Below are positions 1 through 7,699 of a stretch of 60,644 bases of DNA, piece by piece (within the stretch, counting starts at the first letter, position 1; each line of letters begins with the position of its first letter). Source of the DNA: an uncultured Hyphomonadaceae bacterium (GTDB taxonomy: Bacteria > Pseudomonadota > Alphaproteobacteria > Caulobacterales > Hyphomonadaceae); assembly GCA_938084575.1 (NCBI GenBank), contig CALKFG010000014.1:1-60644 (forward strand). Reading direction: 5' to 3'. The position numbers and the translations under genes were made by a program. The notes under the pieces were generated by a model. It did no database searches and was not told where the DNA came from. It saw nothing but the letters and a program-made list of their open reading frames with translations.

Positions 1-136
1 CGACGGGATACTCCACCCCATCAAACGCATCATCCTCGTCGCGATAGAGTGTCAAACCGGGCTCTAACAGTTCTAGATTTTTCACCAAGTAATTTTGAAG
101 ATCGCGTTCGAACGCAAAAGTGGTATCGCCCGAGTA
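1..136 (-). pseudogene. NucS/DUF91-like endonuclease, broken fragment
   Basis: The reverse strand is open from about 145 to the window edge and reads FAFERDLQNYLVKNLELLEP, followed by a short GLTLYRDEDD stretch. This FA(L)ERDL..FL..NL..IE.G pattern is typical of the start of the NucS/DUF91-type PD-(D/E)XK nuclease domain, which normally continues into a GRIDIL motif; that part would lie left of the window. The frame is closed upstream by a stop at 146-148, inside what looks like the end of an insertion sequence, so the 5' part of the gene is missing. Base composition is poorer in GC than the chromosome to the right. A complete relative would be a DNA-binding nuclease, often seen in accessory DNA. 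The family match is by eye over only 48 residues. Confidence 0.5.
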
Positions 137-530
137 TGTCCGTTTTCAAACGGTTGAGACACTCTGATGCTTTTGGATCAGGAGAGATTGGCTCATCGGC
201 TTTGGTTTAATCAGTAGATCTTGCGTGATGCAAGCGGCGTAGTTTCATGGTGCTCCGTTTGGTTTTGGCGCGTTGCTGCAGGATTTCGTCGCTGCGGCTG
301 AAGTAAACATCTGCGGGCGTGAGATTGTTCAGGCTCTCGTGGTAGCAGCGATGATTGTAGTGATCGACAAAGTCGTCGATCTCATGGGTCAGGTCACCGG
401 GCAGGAAGTAGTTTTCCAGAAGGATGCGGTTTTTGAGCGTCTGGTGCCAGCGCTCGATCTTGCCCTGGGTCTGTGGATGGTAAGGCGCTCCACGCGTGTG
501 GGTGAAGCCCTCATCAAGCAAATGGACTAA
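137..530 (-). mobile_element. IS3-family insertion sequence, truncated remnant
   Basis: This stretch carries the C-terminal third of an IS3-type DDE transposase on the minus strand and its downstream end. The probable outer end begins with TG at 137-138, right where similarity to the nuclease gene stops, and contains a small palindrome at 140-153 (CCGTTT-TC-AAACGG). At the other side similarity to transposases stops near 530, so the 5' two thirds of the element are missing. The exact termini are inferred; no target duplication can be shown because one end is lost. Confidence 0.6.
207..530 (-). pseudogene. IS3-family transposase, C-terminal fragment
   Basis: The protein segment contains GAPYHPQTQGKIERWHQTLK and then a YNHRCYHESLNN.TPADVYF stretch, the hallmark C-terminal part of the integrase core (rve) of IS3-family transposases. 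It includes the glutamate of the DDE triad in GKIERW. The two catalytic aspartates and the OrfA helix-turn-helix are absent. The open frame runs on upstream to 671, but those about 47 residues (MAEIVPAEIG... LVST) do not resemble a transposase and come from the neighbouring segment, so the frame is an accidental fusion. It is inactive on its own. It sits between the broken nuclease gene and a tRNA fragment, which fits a decayed island end. Confidence 0.75.
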
Positions 531-728
531 TGTCGATACAAGCTTCCAAAACCGCTGAATTTCTCCGAGAAAATTTCTGGGCGCATTTTGCATGAAAGGG
601 GAACCCCTGCCCCCCTGCCTACCCCTGTCGGGAATGAGGAAGCCAATCTCCGCCGGTACAATCTCTGCCACACTCTCGCCACAACGGCCACAACTATTTC
701 CGCTTTGTTCTGGGTGGTTGATTAGTCA
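531..728. other. Unassigned foreign-looking segment with no convincing gene
   Basis: Nothing here can be called a gene with confidence. The minus strand is open to 671 and could encode SPFMQNAPRNFLGEIQRFW, but this runs straight into the transposase fragment. The stretch 595-640 is rich in C runs (CCCC, CCCCCC, CCCC) and separates the transposase fragment from the inverted repeat. It may be part of the integrated element, for example the edge of another insertion sequence. Confidence 0.3.
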
Positions 729-779
729 CCCTTTTGGCCTTACACTGCGCTAGCAGTCTGAAAAGTAAGGGCAAATGGG
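729..779. repeat. Imperfect 15-bp inverted repeat beside the tRNA fragment
   Basis: The arms are 729-743 and 765-779 and match at 13 of 15 positions when one is reverse-complemented. A nested 5-bp hairpin (ACTGC at 744-748 with GCAGT at 753-757, loop GCTA) lies between them. The structure ends 7 bases before the region that could be the tRNA 5' end. Such a placement would suit recombinase or excisionase binding next to an attachment site, or a strong hairpin on RNA. No U tract follows, so a simple terminator is less likely. Confidence 0.5.
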
Positions 780-785
780 AAGAGT

Positions 786-861
786 GAGCGGAGCGATCGA
801 GCGGTAGAGCACTGCATTGACATTGCAGGGGTCACAAGTTCGAACCTTGTATCGACCACCA
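786..861 (+). tRNA. tRNA-Val(GAC) 3' part, probable attachment-site remnant
   Basis: From about 805 the sequence is a normal tRNA: D-arm 3' strand GAGC at 807-810, anticodon stem CTGCA/TGCAG with loop TTGACAT (anticodon GAC, valine), variable loop, T stem ACAAG/CTTGT with TTCGAAC loop, acceptor strand ATCGACC, discriminator A and encoded CCA at 859-861. The 5' part does not fit: the bases where the acceptor strand should be (786-792, GAGCGGA) pair poorly with ATCGACC, where GGTCGAT is needed, position 8 is not T, and one D-stem pair is lost. It is therefore unlikely to give a working tRNA. A 3' tRNA fragment at the edge of foreign DNA is what a tyrosine recombinase leaves as the distal att site, the intact tRNA lying at the other end of the element. 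Confidence 0.65.
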
Positions 862-1017
862 GAGTTTGCAGAACAATCTGCTGGCTGGAGAGAACTGCAT
901 CTGTCCCGAAAGCCGGCCCCGGTCCGCCGGACATAGTCCGGCCCGGCACTGAAATAATCACGGCTCGGGACCCGACTTGCCCTTGAAGCCCTGCGCCACT
1001 CATTCATAGTCGCCTTT

Positions 1018-1548
1018 ATGTGGACCAGCATTCTTTTCTCCAGCCTCATCCTGATACAAGGCGCAGATTTCGGCCCGTCACCGGACATGTTTGATGAGCT
1101 GCGCTCGGCAGAGACACAGGAAGATGCCGACAAAGCGGCCAAAGACATTTGGGATGCCTGGCTGGAGAGCGGATCAGCAGCCGCGGACCTGGTCATGGCC
1201 CGGGCCATCGAGGCCCAGGCGCAGGGCGACATGGCTCAGGCCCGAGCGCTGTTTGACCGTGTGATTGCCATCCAGCCGTCTTATGCGGAAGCCTGGAACC
1301 GACGCGCCATCCTTTTCCTGGCAGAAGAGAATTACGGCGAAGCCCTGCGCGACGTGAATGAGGCCCTGCGGCTGGAGCCCCGACATTTCAGGGCCTGGGC
1401 GGGGCTGGGCGCGGTTCTGGAAAGCCTTGGTGCCCGGGAGGAGGCAATGACGGCCTATCGCCATGCGCTCGACCTCTATCCCCTCTTCCCCGCCGCCCGC
1501 AGCGCCCTGGACCGCTTGCAGCAGGATACCGAAGGGCGTCCGGTTTGA
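1018..1548 (+). CDS. Tetratricopeptide repeat protein
   Basis: This 176-residue protein has a short hydrophobic N-terminus (WTSILFSSLILIQG), probably a signal peptide or anchor, an acidic linker, then about three TPR units near residues 54-87, 88-121 and 122-155. Each has the A..G....A spacing and a proline at the end (IAIQPS, LRLEPR, LDLYPL). TPR domains bind protein partners; the partner here is unknown. Its TGA stop (1546-1548) overlaps the TTG start of the lipoprotein hydrolase downstream, so the two are probably cotranslated and act in the same compartment, the cell envelope. It is the first clearly chromosomal gene to the right of the tRNA fragment. Confidence 0.8.
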   Translation: MWTSILFSSLILIQGADFGPSPDMFDELRSAETQEDADKAAKDIWDAWLESGSAAADLVMARAIEAQAQGDMAQARALFDRVIAIQPSYAEAWNRRAILFLAEENYGEALRDVNEALRLEPRHFRAWAGLGAVLESLGAREEAMTAYRHALDLYPLFPAARSALDRLQQDTEGRPV

Positions 1549-2504
1549 AAGCGGTCTGGATTCTGCTGCTGGTGAGCATGGTCGCCGGCCTTTCTGGATG
1601 CGTCAGTTCGGCCCTGTACAGCGCCCGCGCGGAACGGGCCTATCCGGGAGATCGTTTTTTCGACATTGACGGCACCCGGATGCACGCTTTGACCTTTGGT
1701 CAGACCGGCCCGGTCATCCTGATGCTGCATGGAGCATCCGCCAATGCGCGGGAGTTCGAGGCGACGCTTGCGCCACGCCTGTCGGACAGTCACCGTGTCA
1801 TCCTTCTGGACCGTCCCGGCCATGGGCATTCTGAGCGCCCCGCCAACGGCCATGAGCTCGGTGTTCAGGCCCGGCTGGCAGCCGGGGTCCTGGACCAGCT
1901 CTCGCCCGATGAACCGGCCGTTGTGGTCGGACACAGTTTCGGCGGCGCCGTGGCGCTCAGGCTGGCCCTGGATCACCCGGAAAAAGTTCGCGGACTCGTC
2001 CTGGTGGCGCCGGTGTCGCATGAATGGGGCGGTGGCGGTCAGTCCTGGCATAATCTCTATGCCCGCCATCCTGTCATTGGTCCGGTTTTCAACCAGCTCA
2101 TTCCCCTGCTGGGACCCAGCCAGGCAGGTCGGGGAATCCAATCGGTCTTTGCGCCCGACCCGCCACCCAGCACCTATTTTGAGGATGCCGGCATTGCCCT
2201 GCTGTTCCGACCCGCCCAGTTCCGCGCCAATGCCCTGGATGTCACCCATCTTGAAGCAGAGCTCGCCGCCCAGCAGGGGCGCTATGCCGAACTCGGCATG
2301 CCGGTGACGGTGTTCTCGGGCGCGCAGGACACGGTCTTGAATCCGGCCCTGCATGTCGGCCGGCTCAAGCATCAGGTGACCCGCCTTGACATGGTTGCCC
2401 TGCCGGATGGCGGACACATGCCCCATCATGCCCAGGGCGCTGATGTCGCTGACCGGATTCGGGCCTATGCCGCTTCTGTCAGGCCGAATCCAGACGCCGA
2501 GTGA
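1545..2504 (+). CDS. Alpha/beta hydrolase, putative lipoprotein
   Basis: The 319-residue product begins with a lipoprotein signal peptide: hydrophobic WILLLVSMVAG and lipobox LSGC, with Cys19 as the lipidation site. The alpha/beta hydrolase fold follows, with the oxyanion loop at MLHGAS (about 60-65), the nucleophile elbow GHSFGG (Ser131), a late acid in SGAQDT and the catalytic His in DGGHMPHH. The substrate is unknown; it should act on an ester or amide in the periplasm or outer membrane. The start is TTG at 1545, which overlaps the stop of the TPR gene and gives a well-formed signal peptide. The 3' end overlaps the convergent methyltransferase gene by 26 bases. Confidence 0.8.
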   Translation: MKAVWILLLVSMVAGLSGCVSSALYSARAERAYPGDRFFDIDGTRMHALTFGQTGPVILMLHGASANAREFEATLAPRLSDSHRVILLDRPGHGHSERPANGHELGVQARLAAGVLDQLSPDEPAVVVGHSFGGAVALRLALDHPEKVRGLVLVAPVSHEWGGGGQSWHNLYARHPVIGPVFNQLIPLLGPSQAGRGIQSVFAPDPPPSTYFEDAGIALLFRPAQFRANALDVTHLEAELAAQQGRYAELGMPVTVFSGAQDTVLNPALHVGRLKHQVTRLDMVALPDGGHMPHHAQGADVADRIRAYAASVRPNPDAE

Positions 2505-3294
2505 AGACATGATTCAGCGCAATGGCCCCAGCCGTTGCAACATTGAGACTGTCTATGCCGGCCACCATGGGAATGCGCACGGGCTGGGCAGACTCCAGAA
2601 GGCTGTCGTGGAGACCAGGCCCCTCAGCCCCCAGCAAAAGGGCGAGACGGGCCGGTACGGGCATAGCGCTGAGCGCCGGGGCATCAGGCAATGGCGTCAG
2701 GGCCCAGACACCAAATCCCGCAGCTTGCAACAGGCTGATCTGGTCAAGACCCGTTCCCTGATGCAAATAAGGCAACCACAGCGTGGTGCCGGCAGAAACC
2801 CTGATCGCCTTGCGATACAGGGGATCACAACACGTCGCATCAAGCAGAACCAGATCGACACCAAACGCCGCCGCATTCCGGAACGCCGCGCCAACATTGT
2901 CGTGATTGCTCAGCCCGTTCAGCATCAGCACCGTGCGGGCCTGTGCGATCTGCGCCGGCGGCAGGTCCGTCGATTTCATGGCGCAGGCCAGAATACCACG
3001 ATGGATCGGAAACCCTGCGACCGCGTCCATAATATCTGGCTCAGCGACATAGAGGTGCACATTGGCTGGCAAGGCATCGAGCAGGGTCGACAGTCCGGCA
3101 AGTCGCGGCCGACTGATCAGAACACTCTCGACCGGAAACCGTGACCGGCGCAGCAAAATGTCCAGGGCGACCCGGCCCTCAACAATGAACCGGCCATCAC
3201 CGCTGCGGTGAAGGTCCCGTTCGCGAACGCCCAGAAAAGGCGCAATGCGCGGGTCATCCCGGCTTGTCACTGGACTGGCACGCCCCGGATCCAT
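2479..3294 (-). CDS. TrmH/SpoU family RNA 2'-O-methyltransferase
   Basis: This 271-residue protein is of usual length for a SpoU-class (SPOUT) methyltransferase that moves a methyl group from SAM to a ribose 2'-OH in tRNA or rRNA. Residues about 15-90 form the substrate-binding N-terminal domain. The three SpoU motifs are visible: NHDNVG at 130-135 (motif 1), LLLGAEGPGL at 219-228 (motif 2), and IPM...SLNVATAGAIAL at 241-260 (motif 3), which form the knotted SAM site. The RNA target cannot be told from sequence. The gene is convergent with, and overlaps, the lipoprotein hydrolase. Confidence 0.85.
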   Translation of the reverse strand: MDPGRASPVTSRDDPRIAPFLGVRERDLHRSGDGRFIVEGRVALDILLRRSRFPVESVLISRPRLAGLSTLLDALPANVHLYVAEPDIMDAVAGFPIHRGILACAMKSTDLPPAQIAQARTVLMLNGLSNHDNVGAAFRNAAAFGVDLVLLDATCCDPLYRKAIRVSAGTTLWLPYLHQGTGLDQISLLQAAGFGVWALTPLPDAPALSAMPVPARLALLLGAEGPGLHDSLLESAQPVRIPMVAGIDSLNVATAGAIALNHVFTRRLDSA

Positions 3295-3356
3295 CGGTCT
3301 CTCTCACAATCTGGAAACACCCACCCGCAACCAGCCCGGCACACGGGGCGTCCGCG

Positions 3357-4250
3357 TCAGCCGCCGGTGGGAAGACCCTGTTCGCGCGCCTTTTTCTGCA
3401 TGGCTTTCTGAAGCTTCTCAAACGCCCGCACTTCAATCTGCCGTATGCGCTCACGACTAACGCCATAGACTGCTGACAGCTCCTCCAGCGTTTTGGGCTC
3501 ATCGCTCAACCGGCGCTCTGTCAGGATATGATGTTCGCGCTCAGAAAGGTCGGTCATGGCCGCACCCAGCAATTCCATGCGGGCGTCGAATTCCTGTGTG
3601 CGGGCAAATTCTTCGGCCTGATTGGGCTCATCATCCGCGAGCCAGTCCTGCCACTCCATGTCACCCTCAGCCCCCATCGGCGCATTGAGAGATGCATCTG
3701 AACCGCTCATCCGCCCATTCATGGAAATGACGTCCTTTTCGGGCACGTTCAGCTGCTCGGCAATCTGGGTGACCTGATCGGGATGCAGCTGGGCATTCTC
3801 CAGCGCATTAATCTCGCTTTTCATGCGGCGAAGATTGAAAAAGAGTTTCTTCTGCGCCGCAGTTGTGCCCAGCTTGACCAGGCTCCAGCTGCGCAGAATA
3901 TATTCCTGAATGGAGGCGCGGATCCACCACATGGCATAGGTCGCCAGGCGAAACCCCTTGTCAGGATCAAATTTCTTGACCGACTGCATCAGGCCGACAT
4001 TGCCCTCGGAAATGACTTCCGCCATCGGCAGGCCATAACCCCGATATCCCATGGCGATTTTCGCCACAAGCCGAAGGTGTGAGGTGACCATTTTTTCAGC
4101 TGCGGCGGTGTCTTCATGTTCCCGCCACCGCTTGGCAAGCATGAATTCCTCATCCTTGCTGAGCATTGGAAATTTACGAATTTCTGTCAGATAGCGGCTG
4201 AGTCCCTGTTCCGGGCTGAGCGTCAGCGCGCCGGCGGCTTTGTTCGCCAT
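3357..4250 (-). CDS. rpoH: RNA polymerase sigma-32 (heat shock sigma factor)
   Basis: The 297-residue protein has all parts of a group-3 sigma factor of the RpoH type: region 1.2/2.1 (LSRYLTEIRKFPMLSKDEE), region 2.3/2.4 with RLATYAMWWIRASIQEYILR, the RpoH box QKKLFFNLR at about 133-141, which marks sigma-32 and mediates chaperone control and turnover, and region 4.2 (LEELSAVYGVSRERIRQIE). It directs transcription of chaperone and protease genes during protein-folding stress. Alphaproteobacteria often have two rpoH genes; only this one is in the window. It stands alone between convergent and co-directional neighbours. Confidence 0.95.
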   Translation of the reverse strand: MANKAAGALTLSPEQGLSRYLTEIRKFPMLSKDEEFMLAKRWREHEDTAAAEKMVTSHLRLVAKIAMGYRGYGLPMAEVISEGNVGLMQSVKKFDPDKGFRLATYAMWWIRASIQEYILRSWSLVKLGTTAAQKKLFFNLRRMKSEINALENAQLHPDQVTQIAEQLNVPEKDVISMNGRMSGSDASLNAPMGAEGDMEWQDWLADDEPNQAEEFARTQEFDARMELLGAAMTDLSEREHHILTERRLSDEPKTLEELSAVYGVSRERIRQIEVRAFEKLQKAMQKKAREQGLPTGG

Positions 4251-4395
4251 ACTTCATTCTCCTGTCCCAGACCCGGTTCACTTGGTGACCCCGGAGCGGC
4301 TTCGGTTTTCGACATGGACACCGCCCCGATCATCGGCGACGGATCTGTCGGTTTCACGCATGCGTCTTACCACGCTGTGGTCTAGATAGGAATGC

Positions 4396-4420
4396 GGTCC
4401 GGCGTCGCAAAGGCCGGACC
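4396..4420 (-). terminator. Possible terminator hairpin after metY
   Basis: An 8-bp perfect stem (GGTCCGGC 4396-4403 with GCCGGACC 4413-4420, 9-base loop) lies 48 bases after the stop of the sulfhydrylase gene and before rpoH. No clear U tract follows on the minus strand, so it may only stabilise the mRNA end or act with Rho. Confidence 0.35.
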
Positions 4421-4467
4421 TCAACTTTTCACATCTCGCCCGCCCGTCTCCGCCGGCCTCAGACCAA

Positions 4468-5784
4468 TCAGCCCGGGAATTTTGCCAGGGCCTGATCAAG
4501 GTCGGCGATGATATCGTCGGCATCCTCGATCCCGACCGACAGCCGGACCGTGTCCGGCGCTGCGCCGGCGGCGGTCTTCTGGTCATCCGACAACTGGCTG
4601 TGAGTGGTCGATGAGGGGTGAATGATCAGCGATCGCGTATCGCCGATATTCGCCAGATGGCTGAACAGCTGGACGTCGGAAACCAGACGAACACCCGCCT
4701 CGTGCCCGCCTTTCAGGCCAAAGGTGAACACAGCCCCGGCCCCCCGCGGACAATATTTCTGCCCCATATCGTAATACCGGTCCCCCGGCAGACCGGCATA
4801 CTGGACCCAGCTGACCTTGTCGTGACCGGACAGATATTGCGCTGTTTGAAGTGCATTGGCGCAATGCTTGTCCATTCGCAGCGGCAGGGTTTCGCAGCCT
4901 GTCAGGATCATGAAGGCGTTAAAGGGCGACAGGGCCGGACCAAGGTCACGCAAACTGAACGCGCGCGATGCAATCGAAAACGCAATATCGATCTCGGCGC
5001 CATCCGGACCGAGCGGCAACGCGCCGAACCCATCCGCGAAAACAAGGTCGTTATAATAGGCCTGCGGCGTGGTCAGGGTGGGAAATTTGTCTCCCTGCGC
5101 CTTCCAGTCAAACCGCCCGCCATCGATCAGCATGCCTCCAATGGAATTGCCGTGACCACCAACGAACTTTGTCAGCGAGTGGACAACAAGGTCTGCTCCA
5201 TGTTCCAGAGGACGGCACAAATAGGGCGACGCCATGGTGTTATCGACGAGATAGGGCACGCCATGGGCATGGGCGATCGAGGCGACTGTCTCCATATCTG
5301 TCACCACGCCCCCCGGATTGGCGAGGCTTTCCGAATAGACGACGCGGACGCTGTCATCCATGGCGGCTTCGAGCGCAGCGGGATCGTTGATATCGACGAA
5401 TTCGACCTGCCAGCCAAATTTCTTGAAAGCATGGCTGAGCTGGTTGATCGACCCGCCGTAAAGCTGACGTGCCGCGACAATTTTTGTTCCTGGTTCCATC
5501 AGGACATGAAACGCCAGCAGCTGAGCCGCATGGCCGGAGGCGACGCCCAGTCCCATTGTGCCGCCTTCGAGATCCGTCATGCGGGCCTCAAGCGCCGCCA
5601 CGGTCGGGTTCCCGATCCGGGTATAGATATTTCCGAAATCCTGAAGCGCGAACAGCTTGGCCGCATGCTCCGCATCCTGGAAAACATAGCTGGTGGTCTG
5701 GTGGATGGGCTGGGCCCGAGATCCCGTCACCGGATCAGGTGCGGCGCCAGCGTGTAAGGCTCTGGTCGAAAATCCATGACTCAT
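4468..5784 (-). CDS. metY: O-acetylhomoserine sulfhydrylase
   Basis: This 438-residue PLP enzyme of the Cys/Met-metabolism family joins O-acetylhomoserine (or O-succinylhomoserine) with sulfide to give homocysteine for methionine synthesis. Visible marks are the TRIGNPT motif (about 55-61), the phosphate-binding ASGHAA region, DNTMASPY (about 181-188) and the PLP lysine in HSLTKFVGGHG (Lys206). Length fits the longer O-acetylhomoserine (MetY) branch rather than MetZ/MetB (about 390-400). The start at 5784 is chosen because homology begins with FSTRALHAG and a GAGAGG ribosome site lies just upstream; the frame stays open further up but without homology. It is divergent from the acyl-CoA ligase. 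Confidence 0.9.
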   Translation of the reverse strand: MSHGFSTRALHAGAAPDPVTGSRAQPIHQTTSYVFQDAEHAAKLFALQDFGNIYTRIGNPTVAALEARMTDLEGGTMGLGVASGHAAQLLAFHVLMEPGTKIVAARQLYGGSINQLSHAFKKFGWQVEFVDINDPAALEAAMDDSVRVVYSESLANPGGVVTDMETVASIAHAHGVPYLVDNTMASPYLCRPLEHGADLVVHSLTKFVGGHGNSIGGMLIDGGRFDWKAQGDKFPTLTTPQAYYNDLVFADGFGALPLGPDGAEIDIAFSIASRAFSLRDLGPALSPFNAFMILTGCETLPLRMDKHCANALQTAQYLSGHDKVSWVQYAGLPGDRYYDMGQKYCPRGAGAVFTFGLKGGHEAGVRLVSDVQLFSHLANIGDTRSLIIHPSSTTHSQLSDDQKTAAGAAPDTVRLSVGIEDADDIIADLDQALAKFPG

Positions 5785-5855
5785 TGTTAAGGTCCTCTCA
5801 GCTATGTCTCGAATGTTCTTGGGCAGTTTGCCGAAGCTGGCTATCCTGAATAGAC

Positions 5856-5874
5856 TAAACCGTCCAGTAAACCG
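5856..5874. promoter_or_regulatory. Direct repeats in the metY / acyl-CoA ligase divergent region
   Basis: Two copies of TAAACCG start at 5856 and 5868, 12 bases apart, so on one face of the helix. They lie between two divergent genes in a 120-base gap that must hold both promoters. They could be an operator for a regulator of either gene. No regulator is assigned. Confidence 0.3.
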
Positions 5875-5904
5875 CACATTCCCTATCACGACCGCGAGAC
5901 AGAC

Positions 5905-7473
5905 ATGATCAACAGCGCGCTGATGCCACATATTGCCGACATTCCCCGGGTCCAGGGGCAAGACAGACCGGATGAGGTTGCCTTCTGGTACAAGGGCGAA
6001 GAGACCCGGTTTGCGACCCTTGATCTAAGGGCAAACCAGGTCGGAAACGGGTTGCTTGACCTCGACATAAGCCCCGCGACGCGGGTCGGCTACCTGGCCA
6101 AGAATACCAGTATTTACTACGAAATGATGTTCGGCGCCGCGAAGGTGCGGGCGGTAATGAATGCCGTGAACACAAGGCTGGCCGCCCCCGAGGTCCAGTT
6201 TATTCTGGCGGACGCCGCGGTCAGCGTGTTATTTGTCGGCGCAGAATTCTACGACATGATCGACCAGATCCGCGACCAGTTGCCGGATCTCAGGACCATC
6301 ATTGCCATGGATGGACACCATGCCGACTGGCCGGTCTATGCCGACTGGCGGGACTCACAAACTGCCCGGGCACCTGCAATCCAGACATATGGAGATGATG
6401 ACGTCCTGCAGCTCTACACCTCCGGGACCACCGGCCTGCCCAAGGGGGTCATGCTGACAAATGATAATTATCTCGGCTTTTTCCGTCAGGCCGGCCAGCT
6501 GGCCTGGTCGAGTTATGACATCGGAGACGTTGTGCTCAATGCCATGCCGCTTTTCCACGTTGCCGGCGTCAATGTGGGTATCCTCGCTATGGCCCAGGGC
6601 GCAAAGACCGTGGTCCTGCCGGAAATTGATCCGACGGAAATTCTGCGCCTGGTCGAGGAAGAGCGGATCAATCACGCCTTCTGGGTCCCGGCTGTTATTC
6701 TGATCCTGACGCAACATCCGAAATTCCGCGACACCGATTTCAGCTCTCTCAAACAGGTCTTCTACGGGGCATCTCCCATCGCCGAAGAGTTGCTGCGGAC
6801 CGCTGTGGACGTGATGGGGGCCCGATTCACCCAACTCTATGGCCTCACCGAAACCGTCGGCGCCGGCACCTATCTGCCGCCAGAGGCGCACGATCCGGCC
6901 AGGGGCAAGCTGCGCTCCTGCGGCATTCCCTATCCGGACGCCGAGGTGCGGTGTGTCGATGAGACCGGCCAGGATGTGGCACCCGGCGCTGTTGGGGAAA
7001 TCATCATCAAATCGGATTTCGTCATGAAGGGCTACTGGAACCGGCCCGAGGCGACACAAGAGGCCGTTCGGGACGGTTTTTTCTATACCGGGGATGCCGG
7101 CTATTTCGACGCCGACGGCTTCCTGTATATCCATGACCGGGTCAAGGACATGATCGTCTCGGGCGGGGAGAATGTGTACCCCGCGGAAGTGGAAAATGCG
7201 ATTTTCAGCCATCCCGACGTAGCGGACGTGGCCGTCATCGGCGTGCCGGACGAGAAATGGGGCGAAGCGGTCAAGGCCCTGATCGTGCCAGCCCCGGGAA
7301 CGGATCCAAGCGCATCCGACATCATGGCCTGGGCCCGGGAACGGATTGCGGGCTATAAATGTCCAAAATCCGTCGATCGCATTGCCGAACTGCCGCGCAA
7401 TCCGTCGGGCAAGATCCTGCGCAAGGATTTGCGGGAGCCCTATTGGGCAGGGCATAGCCGCCGGGTCAGCTGA
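5905..7473 (+). CDS. Acyl-CoA synthetase (AMP-forming)
   Basis: The 522-residue protein is an ANL-superfamily ligase that activates a carboxylic acid with ATP and CoA. The ATP loop LYTSGTTGLPKG is at about 170-181, YGLTET at about 312-317, the YTGDAGY hinge aspartate near 395, DRVKDMIVSGGENVYP near 410 and the catalytic lysine in PSGKILRKDL near 504. The end (YWAGHSRRVS) resembles medium/long-chain fatty acid and FadD3-like ligases. The substrate is not fixed by sequence; a fatty acid is most likely. The ATG at 5905 is close to the purine-rich GCGAGACAGAC. It is transcribed alone and away from metY. Confidence 0.85.
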   Translation: MINSALMPHIADIPRVQGQDRPDEVAFWYKGEETRFATLDLRANQVGNGLLDLDISPATRVGYLAKNTSIYYEMMFGAAKVRAVMNAVNTRLAAPEVQFILADAAVSVLFVGAEFYDMIDQIRDQLPDLRTIIAMDGHHADWPVYADWRDSQTARAPAIQTYGDDDVLQLYTSGTTGLPKGVMLTNDNYLGFFRQAGQLAWSSYDIGDVVLNAMPLFHVAGVNVGILAMAQGAKTVVLPEIDPTEILRLVEEERINHAFWVPAVILILTQHPKFRDTDFSSLKQVFYGASPIAEELLRTAVDVMGARFTQLYGLTETVGAGTYLPPEAHDPARGKLRSCGIPYPDAEVRCVDETGQDVAPGAVGEIIIKSDFVMKGYWNRPEATQEAVRDGFFYTGDAGYFDADGFLYIHDRVKDMIVSGGENVYPAEVENAIFSHPDVADVAVIGVPDEKWGEAVKALIVPAPGTDPSASDIMAWARERIAGYKCPKSVDRIAELPRNPSGKILRKDLREPYWAGHSRRVS

Positions 7474-7699
7474 CTCGCGGATGCCGGACGTACAGGACCG
7501 GTTGTGCCGTCGCGGTACTCGTATCCCGTCGACCTAGAGACTAGGTGGGTGCCAGTTGGAAAGGACCACGATCCAATCCAGCGCCAGCGCCCTGACGGAA
7601 CTTAAGGTCGGCGGATAACTGACGTTCTCGAACACATCAGCCCTGTACATTTTGTTCTATAAAGGGATTACAGCCGGCGGGTAAGGCCCCGACCTGAAT
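7474..7699. other. Convergent intergenic region without a gene
   Basis: Both flanking genes end here. No open frame with a ribosome site was found. A small inverted repeat (CCTA-GAGA-CTAGG near 7533-7545) and several GGTCGG/CCGACC pairs suggest RNA secondary structure, but no family is recognised. A small RNA gene is possible and unproven. Confidence 0.3.

Noticed and set aside
786-861. A fully working tRNA-Val gene
   Set aside because: The 5' acceptor strand and D stem do not pair, and U8 is missing; only the 3' part is good.
5785-5904. SAM-II riboswitch before metY
   Set aside because: The leader does not show the conserved pseudoknot pattern on the minus strand.
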